A stretch of 64,000 bases of DNA from Thiothrix sp. (GCF_028714775.1 NZ_JAQTLS010000007.1:124001-188000), one strand, 5' to 3'; shown: positions 7,136-16,873, counted from the first letter of the stretch. Notes: generated by a model from the sequence alone, not told the origin. A program made the numbers and translations.

Positions 7136-10024
7136 TTAAACAGCGTCCTGAATCTTACGCAATTCCTGTTCGCAAAGCAGCTTCAGCATCGACAACGCAT
7201 CGTTCAGTAATTCACCGCGTACCCTTTGAAGCTGCTCCTGCAAGTAACCACGCCCCTCGCTAAGCATCTCATCCCAATACGCTTGATGACGGCTATCCCA
7301 CCACGCCGCAACATTTTCAGGCCGGTAAGCGAGCTTATTGAGCTTAAGCAAGTCATAAATGTTTACCCATTCACCCTCCACCCGCAACATCAGGCTGGGG
7401 TTGAACACATAATGCCCTTGCCGCAGCCGGTAGAACAGTTTGCGGTTGTAACGGTCATCGCGGAACATCTCGTTTTTCGATAAAATACTGGAAATATAAG
7501 CACGTTGCTTGCGCCGCAACGGCAAGATACTCGGCGGGAAATGCTCCACGGCATCAATGATTTCTTGCGTACCAAACGCCCCCCGATGAACCAGCTTGGC
7601 AGGCAACACGCGGTAAAATAGCGCCATCATCAGGTTCAGCAGGAAAAATTCCATGCTGTGTTTGTCCAGTTTCACCAGCTTGCCATCGACTTGGATGCTG
7701 ATACTGTCGGGTTCAAGCTGGCGGTAAATATTGCCTAAATGTTGGCGGGCGTATTTGTCATCCTTACTGGCCTGCTGCAAAGCGATCTGGAAAGCGGAAA
7801 AACCATTATTATCAATATGCTCTGTATCTGCGCCAGCGCCTGCCAACTCCTGCACCAAGAGCGGATTACCCAGCCATGCTGCCACCATCAACGGCGTTTG
7901 GTTGAATGGGTTACGGAAATCCACGCCAAATTTGTTTAACTGGTTGCGTAATGCCACCGGGTTTTTAGCCTGATACGGCAGGTAATATTTCTGCTGGAGC
8001 TGCTTGATGCCGTTTTCAGGATGGCGGGCAGGTTTGAAATCAACCACCAATAAATCCCGCAGGAATTGGAGGTCTTCGTATACCAGCGCATATTCAAACA
8101 ACGCGAGGCGGGCTTTTTTGTCACCTTGCTGGATGGCTTGGTTATGCAGTTTGTCGAGGCTATCCCCCGTGTAAACCTCCCAATCCGGCACTTGTTGTTT
8201 GAGGATTTCGCGGCGGATACGGTCAGCTTGTTCCTGTTTGCCCTGCAATTCGAGCTTGTGGGCTTCGTGCTGCCATTCTTCAAGGCTGGAATTCTGGTTC
8301 GCCATATCCAGCGTTTCCAGCGCATTGTGCAAACCGAGCAAATCCAACAGGCGTTGCTTAGGATCGGCTTCAATCCAATATAAATTGCGCACCGCACGAG
8401 TCAGGGCAACGTACAAGGCATTAATGTAAAACTTATAAACTTCCAGCGACTTATCGGTTTTGTCTTTGGCTCGGGCGTATTTCAAGTCCTGCTGCAAATC
8501 GGCGGGTGTCACGCCGTTGCTAATTTCTCGGAAACGCTTATCTTCTGATGAGAGAAAATTGTAGAGGATGATATTTTCGTATTCCAAGCCCTTGGCTTCT
8601 TGGATCGAAAACACCAGCGGCGTATTGAAGTGCTGCTGCGCTTCGGCCTTTTGCTCCGCGTGCATCACCACCACCGCGAAACGGGTGGAGGTGCGGGTTT
8701 TGGCATCGAGTTCACGGCGGATATTATCGCGGTCTTGCAGGAACACCACTTGCCCTTGCACATGCCCGTTACTTTGCACCAAATAATTGCTTTCTTTATC
8801 AATCGAGCCGAAACGGGCATTTTTCAGCAATAAAATGCGGTTCGCTAACTCAGTGACTTGCGGCGAATTACGGTAATTCGTGCTTAAAATGCGGATCAGG
8901 TCGGCATCGGCTTGCAACTCGCCGTGGGTGTAAAACAGGCTTTTGAGCTTGCTCCACGAGAAAAAGTTGGGGTGGACAATCTGGTTGGAATCACCGCACA
9001 ACAAAAACCCAAGCGGATCACGCAGCGATTTGAGGATCAGGAAAAGCTGGATATTGGTCAAATCCTGCACTTCGTCCACCACCACGAAATCGTAGCGCGG
9101 CACAATCTGGCTCAGGTAACTATGGCTGAGGATATTGCTGTCGTAGTAACGGTTTTCCTGCAAAAACGCCAGATAGCGGGTGAAAATATCGTAAACGGCG
9201 GCGCGTTCTTCCTGCAAAAAGATCGACTGCTTGACGCCGAGATTGAGGTATTCCTCACGTCCCAAATACGCTGCGTCCACCGATGGGCCAGTCAGTACGC
9301 CTTTGAATTCCTCGAACAGCTTATGTGCGTCTTTAATTGCGCAACGCGGTTGGCGATTAAACCAGTAGGAAAAATCGCGAAAAGTGACGGGCTTGCCCGC
9401 AGGGACACGGATACTTTCGAGAAATTCCTGAAACGAAAGGAAATCAACATTCTGCTGCTCGTTTTCATAGCCGTGCGCGTAATACAAGTCGCGGGAATTT
9501 TTCACCAAGTAAGGCGAATGCGTGACATACAGCACATCACCGGGAGCGGCTTTCATCTTTTCCAGCGTGAGTGCGGTTTTGCCGCTGCCTGCCGAACCGA
9601 TGATTACCAACGGCGGTTGCAGGGCGTACACATCTTGTTGCGCATCGTCGAAGGAAATGATTTTGTCCAGCAGGTTGAAACGCCCGTGCAGCGGGTTGAC
9701 GTAAGCCAACGACGGTGCGTCTTCCGGTACTTTTTCCAGCACCGGGATTTTGTCTTCATCCAAAGCCACGACACCGCGCAAGAAACGCGAACTGTCGTAA
9801 TCGTGGCTTTTCAAGTATTCCAACACCAAGGCATAACGTGCGCCCTGATACTGATGGAAAGACAACAACAGGCGGTCACTGCGGTTAAGGCGGGCGCGGT
9901 AAAGGTTGTCGCCGATTTTTTTTACGTCGGCAGATTTGAGGTCGTCGGCTTCCATCAGCTTTTGCCATTTGGTGAAGCCAGTGATGGATTTGGGGTTTAA
10001 TTCGTTATAGAGCAGGACGTGCAT
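7136..10024 (-). CDS. Large fusion: RelE-like N-terminus, UvrD-like superfamily 1 helicase core, ankyrin repeats
   Basis: 962 residues. Residues 1-85 (KKIGDNLYRARLNRSDRLLL, then ALVLEYLKSHDY) resemble the RelE/ParE toxin fold in pattern. A UvrD-type ATPase core follows: Walker A GSAGSGKTA (143-151), Walker B/II DEVQD (317-321), GDSNQ (344-348), TNYRNS (382-387), EAKGLEYENIILY near 475 and YVALTRAVRNLYW near 540. Residues about 700-755 form ankyrin-like repeats (TPLMVAAWLGNPLLVQELAG, then AFQIALQQA). The last 200 residues are not recognised. The ATG is preceded by AAGGA at 6 bases. It lies directly after the M20 gene (9-base gap) among housekeeping genes. RNA or DNA unwinding is inferred from motifs; a defence or toxin role is only a guess. 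Confidence 0.8.
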   Translation of the reverse strand: MHVLLYNELNPKSITGFTKWQKLMEADDLKSADVKKIGDNLYRARLNRSDRLLLSFHQYQGARYALVLEYLKSHDYDSSRFLRGVVALDEDKIPVLEKVPEDAPSLAYVNPLHGRFNLLDKIISFDDAQQDVYALQPPLVIIGSAGSGKTALTLEKMKAAPGDVLYVTHSPYLVKNSRDLYYAHGYENEQQNVDFLSFQEFLESIRVPAGKPVTFRDFSYWFNRQPRCAIKDAHKLFEEFKGVLTGPSVDAAYLGREEYLNLGVKQSIFLQEERAAVYDIFTRYLAFLQENRYYDSNILSHSYLSQIVPRYDFVVVDEVQDLTNIQLFLILKSLRDPLGFLLCGDSNQIVHPNFFSWSKLKSLFYTHGELQADADLIRILSTNYRNSPQVTELANRILLLKNARFGSIDKESNYLVQSNGHVQGQVVFLQDRDNIRRELDAKTRTSTRFAVVVMHAEQKAEAQQHFNTPLVFSIQEAKGLEYENIILYNFLSSEDKRFREISNGVTPADLQQDLKYARAKDKTDKSLEVYKFYINALYVALTRAVRNLYWIEADPKQRLLDLLGLHNALETLDMANQNSSLEEWQHEAHKLELQGKQEQADRIRREILKQQVPDWEVYTGDSLDKLHNQAIQQGDKKARLALFEYALVYEDLQFLRDLLVVDFKPARHPENGIKQLQQKYYLPYQAKNPVALRNQLNKFGVDFRNPFNQTPLMVAAWLGNPLLVQELAGAGADTEHIDNNGFSAFQIALQQASKDDKYARQHLGNIYRQLEPDSISIQVDGKLVKLDKHSMEFFLLNLMMALFYRVLPAKLVHRGAFGTQEIIDAVEHFPPSILPLRRKQRAYISSILSKNEMFRDDRYNRKLFYRLRQGHYVFNPSLMLRVEGEWVNIYDLLKLNKLAYRPENVAAWWDSRHQAYWDEMLSEGRGYLQEQLQRVRGELLNDALSMLKLLCEQELRKIQDAV

Positions 10025-10033
10025 CGTTTTCCT

Positions 10034-11215
10034 TTAACCGCAAAGATGCTGCACCAGCCGTATCCAATAACTCGCCCCCAACGGCAAAATGGTATCGTTG
10101 AAATCGTAGTGCGGATTGTGCAGCGGGCGGCTTTCCCCCGCATCCCCATTCCCGATCCAGATATAAGCCCCCGGACGTTGTTGGAGCATGTAGGCGAAAT
10201 CCTCAGCCCCCATACTGGGCGGCGGGTTCCATGCTACACAGGCTTCGCCGACCAATGCCATCGCCACCTGATAACAGGCTTGTGCATTCGCCGGACGGTT
10301 GATCGTGGCAGGATAGCCGGGGATAAACGTGACGCTAGCTTGTGCATCAAACGCCAGCGCGGTGTGTTCCACCAATTGGCGCAGGCGTTGCTTGATCAGG
10401 CTGCGTTGCGCCTCCGCTAAGGTGCGGATCGTGCCGTGCAGGGAAACGGTTTCGGGGATCACATTGTAAGCGCCACTTCCGCCTACCATGTGGGTAATGC
10501 TGATCACGCCGCTGTCCACCGGACGCAGGTTACGCGCCACAATGCTTTGCACGGCGGTAATGATATGCCCCGCCACTAACACCGGGTCAGTCAAGGTATC
10601 GGGCATCGCCGCATGACCGCCCTTACCCGTAATCGCAATATCAAAGGAATCGGTGGAAGCCATCACCGCGCCCGGATGCACAGCAAATTGTCCCGCCGGA
10701 ATCCCCGGCCAATTGTGCATCCCGTACACTTCCGCGATGGGAAAACGCTCGAACAGCCCATCTTCGATCATGCGCCGCGCCCCTGCCCCGTTTTCTTCGG
10801 CAGGCTGAAAAATGAAATAGACTGTCCCAGCAAAATCGGGATTTTCCGCCAACGCCGTCGCCGCGCCCAGCAGCATGGTGGTGTGCCCGTCATGCCCGCA
10901 ACCGTGCATTTTTCCGTGGTGGCAGGACTTGTGGTCAAAAGTATTCAATTCGGTCAGCGGTAAGGCATCCATGTCCGCCCGCAGGCCAATGTGCTTATCA
11001 CCGGGACGTTTGCCGTGCAACACACCCACCAAACCCGTTCCACCCAAACCCGTGTGGACTTCCATCCCCAGCGTGCGCAAATGCGCAGCGACGAACTCGC
11101 TGGTACGGAATTCTTCATACGCGGTTTCAGGATGCTTGTGGATGTCGCGCCGCCATTGCTGCATATCCGTGTGCAATTGGATCGCGGCGGCGGTAGGGTC
11201 AAGTTTGACGGTCAT
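10034..11215 (-). CDS. M20 family amidohydrolase (hippurate hydrolase-like)
   Basis: Metal-dependent cytoplasmic hydrolase that removes N-acyl groups from amino acids or related amides. Metal-binding motifs are clear: [37 protein letters not shown] and the C-terminal [11 protein letters not shown] place the start at ATG 11215, because it forms an ATGA overlap with the tsaD stop and gives [11 protein letters not shown] and 393 residues, normal for the family; the frame is open a further 15 codons upstream inside tsaD. Substrate cannot be told from sequence; IAA-amino acid hydrolase or N-acetyldiaminopimelate-type activity is possible. Confidence 0.88.
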   Translation of the reverse strand: MTVKLDPTAAAIQLHTDMQQWRRDIHKHPETAYEEFRTSEFVAAHLRTLGMEVHTGLGGTGLVGVLHGKRPGDKHIGLRADMDALPLTELNTFDHKSCHHGKMHGCGHDGHTTMLLGAATALAENPDFAGTVYFIFQPAEENGAGARRMIEDGLFERFPIAEVYGMHNWPGIPAGQFAVHPGAVMASTDSFDIAITGKGGHAAMPDTLTDPVLVAGHIITAVQSIVARNLRPVDSGVISITHMVGGSGAYNVIPETVSLHGTIRTLAEAQRSLIKQRLRQLVEHTALAFDAQASVTFIPGYPATINRPANAQACYQVAMALVGEACVAWNPPPSMGAEDFAYMLQQRPGAYIWIGNGDAGESRPLHNPHYDFNDTILPLGASYWIRLVQHLCG

Positions 11216-12231
11216 GCGGCTGCTCCGGCGCTTAAGGTTTGCAACTCGGTCAAAGGCCAACGCGGGCGGGCATTGATCACCGCCGCTTCGCTTGCCCCCG
11301 CCTGCAAACGCAATGCCCCCGCATAAGCAATCATCGCGCCATTATCGGTGCAAAAAGCCAAACGCGGGAAATACACGTTAGCGTTTAACTCCGCCAACCT
11401 TGTCCGCAAACGCTTGTTTGCCCCTACCCCGCCTGCAACCACCAGCCGTTTGCGCCCAGATTGTTCCAACGCCCGACGGCATTTGATGAATAAGGTATCA
11501 ACCACTGCCTCCTCGAAAGCCAGCGCAATGTCAGCCTTATCTTGTTGCGTTTGGGTGGAGTTTTGCCAAGTGGTAAGCGAAAAGGTTTTCAAACCACTGA
11601 AACTGAAATCACAACCAGGGCGGTCAACCATCGGACGTGGAAATTTATAGCGCCCCGCTGTGCCCTGTTCCGCCAGCTTTGCCAGCAAGGGGCCACCGGG
11701 ATAATCCAGCCCCATCAGTTTGGCAGTCTTGTCAAAGGCTTCCCCGGCAGCATCGTCAACGCTTTCACCAAGAATGTGGTATTCGCCGATTTGCGGCACA
11801 TCGACCAATAGGGTGTGACCACCGGATACCAGCAACGCGACGAAAGGGAGTTCGGGTGGGTTTTCTTCCAACATGGGAGCTAACAAATGGCCTTCCATGT
11901 GGTGTACGCTCACTGCGGGGATGTTCAAACCCCACGCCATCGACCGCGCAATCGACGCACCCGTCAGCAATGCACCGATCAGGCCGGGGCCTGCGGTGTA
12001 GGCAATGCCATCAATATCCGTCAGTTGCAAGCCTGCATCCACCAATACTTCGCGCAATAGCGGTAATACCCGGCGGATATGGTCGCGAGACGCCAATTCC
12101 GGCACAACCCCACCGTATTCCGCGTGCATGGCAATTTGGCTGAACAGGCGGTGTGCCAGCAAGCCTTTATCCGTATCGTAAATGGCGACACCCGTCTCGT
12201 CGCAGGAGCTTTCTATACCCAGAACGCGCAT
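11212..12231 (-). CDS. tsaD: tRNA N6-threonylcarbamoyladenosine synthase subunit TsaD
   Basis: Transfers the threonylcarbamoyl group to adenosine 37 of ANN-decoding tRNAs, together with TsaB and TsaE. The N-terminal [16 protein letters not shown], the metal ligands His111 and His115 in HHMEGH, and the [11 protein letters not shown] motif near residue 135 are all present. The 339-residue length is standard. It is the first gene of a minus-strand run with the M20 hydrolase (ATGA overlap) and helicase. tsaB and tsaE are not in the window. Confidence 0.96.
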   Translation of the reverse strand: MRVLGIESSCDETGVAIYDTDKGLLAHRLFSQIAMHAEYGGVVPELASRDHIRRVLPLLREVLVDAGLQLTDIDGIAYTAGPGLIGALLTGASIARSMAWGLNIPAVSVHHMEGHLLAPMLEENPPELPFVALLVSGGHTLLVDVPQIGEYHILGESVDDAAGEAFDKTAKLMGLDYPGGPLLAKLAEQGTAGRYKFPRPMVDRPGCDFSFSGLKTFSLTTWQNSTQTQQDKADIALAFEEAVVDTLFIKCRRALEQSGRKRLVVAGGVGANKRLRTRLAELNANVYFPRLAFCTDNGAMIAYAGALRLQAGASEAAVINARPRWPLTELQTLSAGAAA

Positions 12232-12281
12232 CCGTAGCCTTCATCCATCATGGCAGCAAAGCCGCCAGTATAGCAAAAAGC

Positions 12282-13343
12282 TCAAGCCACCGCTGACATG
12301 CTCCCCGGCATTTCACTGTAACCCAAACTGGCAACTTGGGTTGGTTCCAAATCCTGATTGCCGGTCGCGGTGTACGAACCTGTCAATTTGAAATCCATCG
12401 CCTTGTTGTTACTGACGGTGTTTTTCCAACTTTGGCGCGTGGTTTTGGTGGTGGCAATCATGATCCACGGTTGGCGTACACTGCTTGGATCGCTGCCGAT
12501 GACAGTATTGCCGCTAATCGTGCAATATTCCGCAACACCCAAAGTAATGCCGTGGTAATGGTCAGTCTGCACCAGATTATCGCGGATCAAGGCGCGGCGG
12601 ATTACCCCATCGAAACAACCAATACCCTGCATGTCGCGCATCCCACCCGGATCGCGGGAACGGTTGTAAATGCGGTTACGCTGGATAATCACCCCGTTCA
12701 AAATACCATCCGCCGGATTCGCCGCCGCCGCACTCCACAACTGAATCGCATCGTTATGGTTGCTGGGGTTCCCGGTAAACGAATGCATGATGATATTGTC
12801 CGAAGCGGTAGTGTAATCCGCCAACATGCGGATGCCATCCACGCAGAAACCATCAATCGAGTTGGACATCGCATCACTGCCCCAACCGCGTAAAGTAATG
12901 CCGGTTCGCACGTTTAGCAGAGTATTGTTGCTGACTTTGCAATCATCGCCAGTCACCAACACGCCATCCCGCGCTTTCAACCATTGTGCTGGTTGCCACC
13001 CAGCGCGGCTAGCGGCGGACTGGATGTAACACCACTGCAAAACGTTGCCCTGCCCACCCAGAATAGATGCCAGCGGAACATCTGCCGAGACAGCACCCTT
13101 AGTGCGGATGGTCGTTTTACCTTTACCGTTGAAAACCAAATTCGTGCAGGTGTTGATGACCAATCGGTTGAGGCTGATTTGCGCCCCCGCTTCTGGCATG
13201 ACATTCACCAGTGCTGTGTGGTCGCCGACATTGTTGATGATTAAATCACCGTGATCGCCAGATTTGAGGAACACCATGTCCCCCGCTTTGACCCGGTTCC
13301 AAGCAAATGCTGTACCCGGTGTAATAGAATGTGTAGTAGCCAT
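12282..13343 (-). CDS. Right-handed parallel beta-helix protein
   Basis: 353 residues from an ATG at 13343, preceded by AGGGGA at a 6-base spacing; the frame extends 46 codons further but without a comparable ribosome site. From about residue 120 on there are repeated short strands with NN turns (CKVSNNTLLNVRTGITL, ASDNIIMHS, VIIQRNRIYN, LIRDNLVQT, CTISGNTVIG), the pattern of pectate-lyase-like beta-helix folds. No signal peptide is seen, so it is cytoplasmic or exported without one, or a surface/tail-like protein. The divergent neighbour encodes a secreted carbohydrate esterase, which hints at polysaccharide binding or cleavage, but no catalytic residues could be assigned. Confidence 0.7.
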   Translation of the reverse strand: MATTHSITPGTAFAWNRVKAGDMVFLKSGDHGDLIINNVGDHTALVNVMPEAGAQISLNRLVINTCTNLVFNGKGKTTIRTKGAVSADVPLASILGGQGNVLQWCYIQSAASRAGWQPAQWLKARDGVLVTGDDCKVSNNTLLNVRTGITLRGWGSDAMSNSIDGFCVDGIRMLADYTTASDNIIMHSFTGNPSNHNDAIQLWSAAAANPADGILNGVIIQRNRIYNRSRDPGGMRDMQGIGCFDGVIRRALIRDNLVQTDHYHGITLGVAEYCTISGNTVIGSDPSSVRQPWIMIATTKTTRQSWKNTVSNNKAMDFKLTGSYTATGNQDLEPTQVASLGYSEMPGSMSAVA

Positions 13344-13594
13344 GACAAGTCCCCTAAGAGCCATGTGCTGCATACCAATAGAACAGGAATTTACGGCGGA
13401 TTGTCGATTGACTGCCTTGTCTTGCCCAAAACTTCCGTGTGTGCGCCTTAAGCCCCTGTACCCCTGTTCGGGACGCAACACGATAAAACCATGAAATTTG
13501 ATTATACCCCTGTCAAGAAGTTCCCGGAAGGTAATGATAAAATAGGGCTTGAATATGCTAGAGTTGAGCGGTTGACATCATGGTAAGGAAACAC

Positions 13595-14335
13595 ATGCGT
13601 ACTTTCTGGAACTTAGGGCTGTTGCTGGTTCTGTGCTTACAAATACCGGCTAGCTGGGCACAAGACCGGCTGATTATTATGGCAGGGCAATCCAACATGA
13701 TGGGGCGCGGCACGACTTATAGCTTACCCGATGCTTACAAACAGACGCCCAAAAATATCAGTTTCTTTTATCAAGGACGACCCCACAAATTAGCGGAGTT
13801 TGCTTTTTTCGGCCCAGAAGTGGCGTTTGCCCATGACGTTGCCCGTGCGTTTCCCCACGACCATATCATCTTGGTCAAACAGGCCGTTACGGGCAGTTTC
13901 ATCAAACAATGGCTACCGGATGGCCCCTTGTACAATGGCTTGCTACGCCAAGTCGGCTTCGCTACGGATGAACATCCCGCCAAAGTCGATGCCTTCCTGT
14001 GGATGCAGGGGGAAAGCGATGCCCGCAGCAACCCGCAAGAAGCCCAGCAGTACGGCTCGCGGTTAGAAGCATTGGTGCAACGCTTACGTGCCGATACCCA
14101 CGCCCCGCAAAGCCTGTTCATCTTGGGGCAAATCAACCCAGAACATCCCGCTTTCCTGATGACCGAAAGCGTCAGGCAACAACAGCAGCAAATCCAGCAA
14201 GAACTGCCGAATGCGATGGTCATTTCAACCGATGGCTTGGGTAAATTGCCTGACAGGATCCACTACGATGCGGATGGGCAAATCCAGCTAGGAAAACGCT
14301 TTGCCGAGGCGTATATCAAGCGGGCGAGGTCGTAA
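13595..14335 (+). CDS. Secreted SGNH-type carbohydrate esterase (SASA / sialate O-acetylesterase domain)
   Basis: 246 residues with a cleavable signal peptide (residues 1-22, ending ASWA). The nucleophile is Ser33 in IIMAGQSNMMGRG, and the GESD motif (FLWMQGESDARSN) and the C-terminal DRIHYDADGQ with the catalytic His follow the SASA-domain order. It should remove acetyl groups from sugars in the periplasm or outside. The ATG at 13595 has AAGGAAAC just upstream; an in-frame ATG five codons earlier is less well placed. It is divergent from the beta-helix gene. Substrate is unknown. Confidence 0.82.
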   Translation: MRTFWNLGLLLVLCLQIPASWAQDRLIIMAGQSNMMGRGTTYSLPDAYKQTPKNISFFYQGRPHKLAEFAFFGPEVAFAHDVARAFPHDHIILVKQAVTGSFIKQWLPDGPLYNGLLRQVGFATDEHPAKVDAFLWMQGESDARSNPQEAQQYGSRLEALVQRLRADTHAPQSLFILGQINPEHPAFLMTESVRQQQQQIQQELPNAMVISTDGLGKLPDRIHYDADGQIQLGKRFAEAYIKRARS

Positions 14336-14345
14336 AGACAAGGCT

Positions 14346-14375
14346 AGAAAAAAGGCGTGACCGGAAATCACGCCT
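14346..14375 (-). terminator. Intrinsic terminator between esterase and exporter genes
   Basis: Eight-base perfect stem AGGCGTGA/TCACGCCT with a 7-base loop. On the minus strand it is followed by TTTTTTC; on the plus strand it is preceded by the A run and followed by AAATAAAG, so it acts best on minus-strand transcripts. It may also stop read-through from the esterase gene 18 bases upstream on the plus strand. Confidence 0.6.
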
Positions 14376-14451
14376 AAATAAAGTACATTGTGACCATGAC
14401 GAGTCACCGTACAATCTTCGCCCGTCTCCCTCGAAAGAAGTAGGGGCGAAT
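14346..14451 (-). ncRNA. Candidate small RNA ending in an intrinsic terminator
   Basis: On the minus strand a TATAAT hexamer (14459-14454) is followed about 7 bases later by an unannotated stretch of about 100 bases with three stems. They are TTCGCCC/GGGCGAA (14450-14444 with 14424-14418 region), GTGAC/GTCAC around 14408-14388, and AGGCGTGA/TCACGCCT (14375-14368 with 14360-14353), the last followed by a run of T residues (14352-14347). That is the layout of a stand-alone sRNA. No good -35 box is seen at 17 bases. No open frame of useful size lies inside. It could instead be a plus-strand leader of the exporter gene; the T run favours the minus strand. Confidence 0.4.
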
Positions 14452-14511
14452 AAATTATAGACAATGACCGTCGATAAATCCATTTAATCCACAAGCTTTT
14501 AGGCTGATTTC

Positions 14512-15249
14512 ATGTTACTCGACTTTGGTATTTTCCAAACAGTGCTGGCTATCCTGTTATTTATTTGGGCAGGGTTTGTCCGCACAGGCTTAGGTTTCGG
14601 TGGGGCTGCGTTAGGTCTGCCGCTGATGCTGTTCCTGAATAATGATCCCTTGTTGTGGTTGCCCATGATAAGCGTCCATTTATTGCTTTTTTCTGGGATG
14701 ACTTTACGCACCCGCCTGCATAACGTTGACTGGAAATATTTACGTTATTCAGCCTTTTATATTATTCCACCAGCGATCATTGGCGTGTTTGGCTTGGTTA
14801 ACCTACCAACCTTATGGCTGAATATCTTTATTTATTCCATCACCCTCTTCTACGGGTTTATCTGGCTGCTCAACCGTACCATTGAAAGCAACCATCCGTG
14901 GGTAGATAAGGTCTTGCTGATGCTCGGCGGTTATGTCGCAGGTACATCACTGACCGGCGCACCGCTGATGGTGGCGGTCTACATGCGCAATGTCAGTAAG
15001 GAAAAATTACGCGATACCCTGTTTGTGCTGTGGTTCGTGTTGGTCAGCATCAAAATGACCACGTTTGTCGCGCTATCCGTCGAGTTGCATTTCGTAACGG
15101 CACTTTTGCTGCTGCCCGGCGCGGCGGTTGGGCATGTGTTGGGGCTGAAAACCCACGACCTCATCATGCGTAATGATTTGCTCTTTAAACGCTGGGTCGG
15201 CGGTGGCCTCGTCCTTGTCAGCTCCTTGGGGTTGTGGGCGCTGCTCTAA
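14512..15249 (+). CDS. TauE/SafE family (TSUP) membrane exporter
   Basis: 245-residue inner-membrane protein with about seven to eight hydrophobic segments and the family glycine pattern GLGFGGAALGLPLMLF near residue 25 and a second half GGYVAGTSLTGAPLMVAVYM near residue 145. TSUP proteins export sulfite, sulfoacetate or other organosulfur anions. In a sulfur-oxidising organism sulfite export is plausible, but no sulfur-oxidation gene is adjacent. The stop overlaps the stop of the convergent methyltransferase gene by three bases. Confidence 0.85.
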   Translation: MLLDFGIFQTVLAILLFIWAGFVRTGLGFGGAALGLPLMLFLNNDPLLWLPMISVHLLLFSGMTLRTRLHNVDWKYLRYSAFYIIPPAIIGVFGLVNLPTLWLNIFIYSITLFYGFIWLLNRTIESNHPWVDKVLLMLGGYVAGTSLTGAPLMVAVYMRNVSKEKLRDTLFVLWFVLVSIKMTTFVALSVELHFVTALLLLPGAAVGHVLGLKTHDLIMRNDLLFKRWVGGGLVLVSSLGLWALL

Positions 15250-16805
15250 TTGTCCAGTAATCCATGACGCGCAAATACTGTCAGCAGGTGATGCACATTA
15301 TCGCCGACTTCCTTTTCCAGCCCCTTGTCGCTGGTTTGCGCTTGTTTGCCTCCCGGCACTGCCAACTTACCTGCCTTTATTTCGGTAAATAACTGCTGGG
15401 TAATTTCTGCGGCGGTAAGCTGCCCGTCCAAGTACTTCAACAAATGGCTGGCAAAAGCATCAATGCTTAAGCCCAAATGGTGCACTGTCGCAATACTGCT
15501 CCAATCTTGCGCGGCCTGTAAGCGGGCAAGAGCCGTGGCTTGCGGACGTTCCGGCAAATTTGGTTGCAACAAACAAGGCTGCAAATGCCCCAATACGGCA
15601 CGGTAACTGTATAAACTGAACAATTCGCTCACCAGCTCACTGCGTTGCCCCGCGAATTTACCGCCACCTGCATCGCTTACCCGCTGGACAGCCTCTGCCA
15701 ATAAAGTAGCAAAATCAGGGGTATGCGGATGCACATCCCGCAGGTACAACAACGCCGCTTTGGTCAACGGATGGGCAACATTCAGTTCCGTATTGTCCGG
15801 GTAGAGGAACGTTGCTGGCTTCATATTTTCCAGCAGTGCTTTGCCCTTGAGCCGCAGGTTGGCGCTAAAGAAAAAGGTGGTGAACACATCCACATCAATT
15901 TCACGTTCCAACGGCAAATCGGCACGGAATAACAGGCTCTGGCGGAAAGTACGCATCCGTACAAAATCCATCCACTGCTCGTGTTGCAAAGGGTCTTCGA
16001 TAGCCGCCAGTGCATTCTGCGCAGGCGGCGGCAAAGTGGTATCAAACAGGGTATGCAGGTCAGTTTCACATAAGTATTGCAAGCCGTGACACTGAATGTC
16101 GGCGAGAAATTCAGTGAACAAGAATGCATTATTTTCACCCGCCAGATATTCGTGCAGCACATAGCTGGGGTGGGCTTTGAGCAAATAGCTGATTTCTTTC
16201 TGGACGTAACGGTTGCTGTCGGCTTCCGCCCCCTGCAAAGCTTGTTGCAGACGTTCCAGCGCTGTAATGGCTGCTTGGTATTTGGCATTTGCGCCCAGCA
16301 CATCGTGGGTGGCGTATAACAGCAAGTCCCGCAAGCTGCCGCGCATTCGCCAACCGGGCAACACGTTGTAGCTAATGTAAGCAATACCATTAGGCGTGAG
16401 GCATTCCCGCGCCAGTTGCAGGATTTTTTCCCGCACCACTGTTGGAACCCAAGAATACACGCCGTGGGCAATGATGTAATCGAACTGCCCGATTTCCGTT
16501 GGGTCAAGCTCAAGGATGTCGCCAACGTCCAAGCGGATATTGGGCAAGCCGAGTGCCGTGATGATGCTTTGCCCGATTGCAACCTGCGGCGCGGAAAGCT
16601 CAATGCCGAGAAACTCGCTGTGCGGCAGGTTCCATGCCATCGGAATGATGTTACCACCCGTGGCGGAACCCAACTCCAGAACCCTGCATTGCTGCGCCAA
16701 CGGCGTTTGGATACCAAACAAACGGCCTAACGCAGCAAGGTTGCCCGGATGCGTTTCGGGAAAAGGGTTAGTTTCGTAAGTGAACTCATCATAGAAATCG
16801 ACCAT
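15246..16805 (-). CDS. SAM-dependent methyltransferase with regulatory domain (PKMT-like)
   Basis: 519 residues. The N-terminal Rossmann fold has motif I VLELGSATGGN (residues 42-52), motif II LGIELSAPQ, and the post-I acidic residue in DVGDILEL. The central part (about 220-310, with KEISYLLKAHPSYVLHEYLA) matches the methyltransferase regulatory domain found in rickettsial and other bacterial protein-lysine methyltransferases. The C-terminal 150 residues resemble their winged-helix part. By family it may methylate lysines on a surface or cytoplasmic protein; the target is unknown. It overlaps the exporter gene's stop by three bases, tail to tail. Confidence 0.8.
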   Translation of the reverse strand: MVDFYDEFTYETNPFPETHPGNLAALGRLFGIQTPLAQQCRVLELGSATGGNIIPMAWNLPHSEFLGIELSAPQVAIGQSIITALGLPNIRLDVGDILELDPTEIGQFDYIIAHGVYSWVPTVVREKILQLARECLTPNGIAYISYNVLPGWRMRGSLRDLLLYATHDVLGANAKYQAAITALERLQQALQGAEADSNRYVQKEISYLLKAHPSYVLHEYLAGENNAFLFTEFLADIQCHGLQYLCETDLHTLFDTTLPPPAQNALAAIEDPLQHEQWMDFVRMRTFRQSLLFRADLPLEREIDVDVFTTFFFSANLRLKGKALLENMKPATFLYPDNTELNVAHPLTKAALLYLRDVHPHTPDFATLLAEAVQRVSDAGGGKFAGQRSELVSELFSLYSYRAVLGHLQPCLLQPNLPERPQATALARLQAAQDWSSIATVHHLGLSIDAFASHLLKYLDGQLTAAEITQQLFTEIKAGKLAVPGGKQAQTSDKGLEKEVGDNVHHLLTVFARHGLLDN

Positions 16806-16873
16806 AGCGACAGGATTCCCTCGTTTGTATCCCGCTATTCTGGCTGATTTTAGCTTGGTGGTATAGGGCTGGC

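Noticed and set aside
8912-10000. Long plus-strand frame inside the helicase gene
   Set aside because: The helicase on the minus strand has full SF1 motifs; the plus frame has no family features.
13492-13587. 31-codon frame MKFDYTPVKKFPEGNDKIGL... upstream of the esterase
   Set aside because: No ribosome site before its ATG and no similarity I recognise; could be a leader peptide but unsupported.
15821-16717. 298-residue minus frame inside the methyltransferase gene
   Set aside because: Same strand but shifted frame; rich in Cys/Arg/Trp as is usual for shadow frames. The real frame has SAM motifs.
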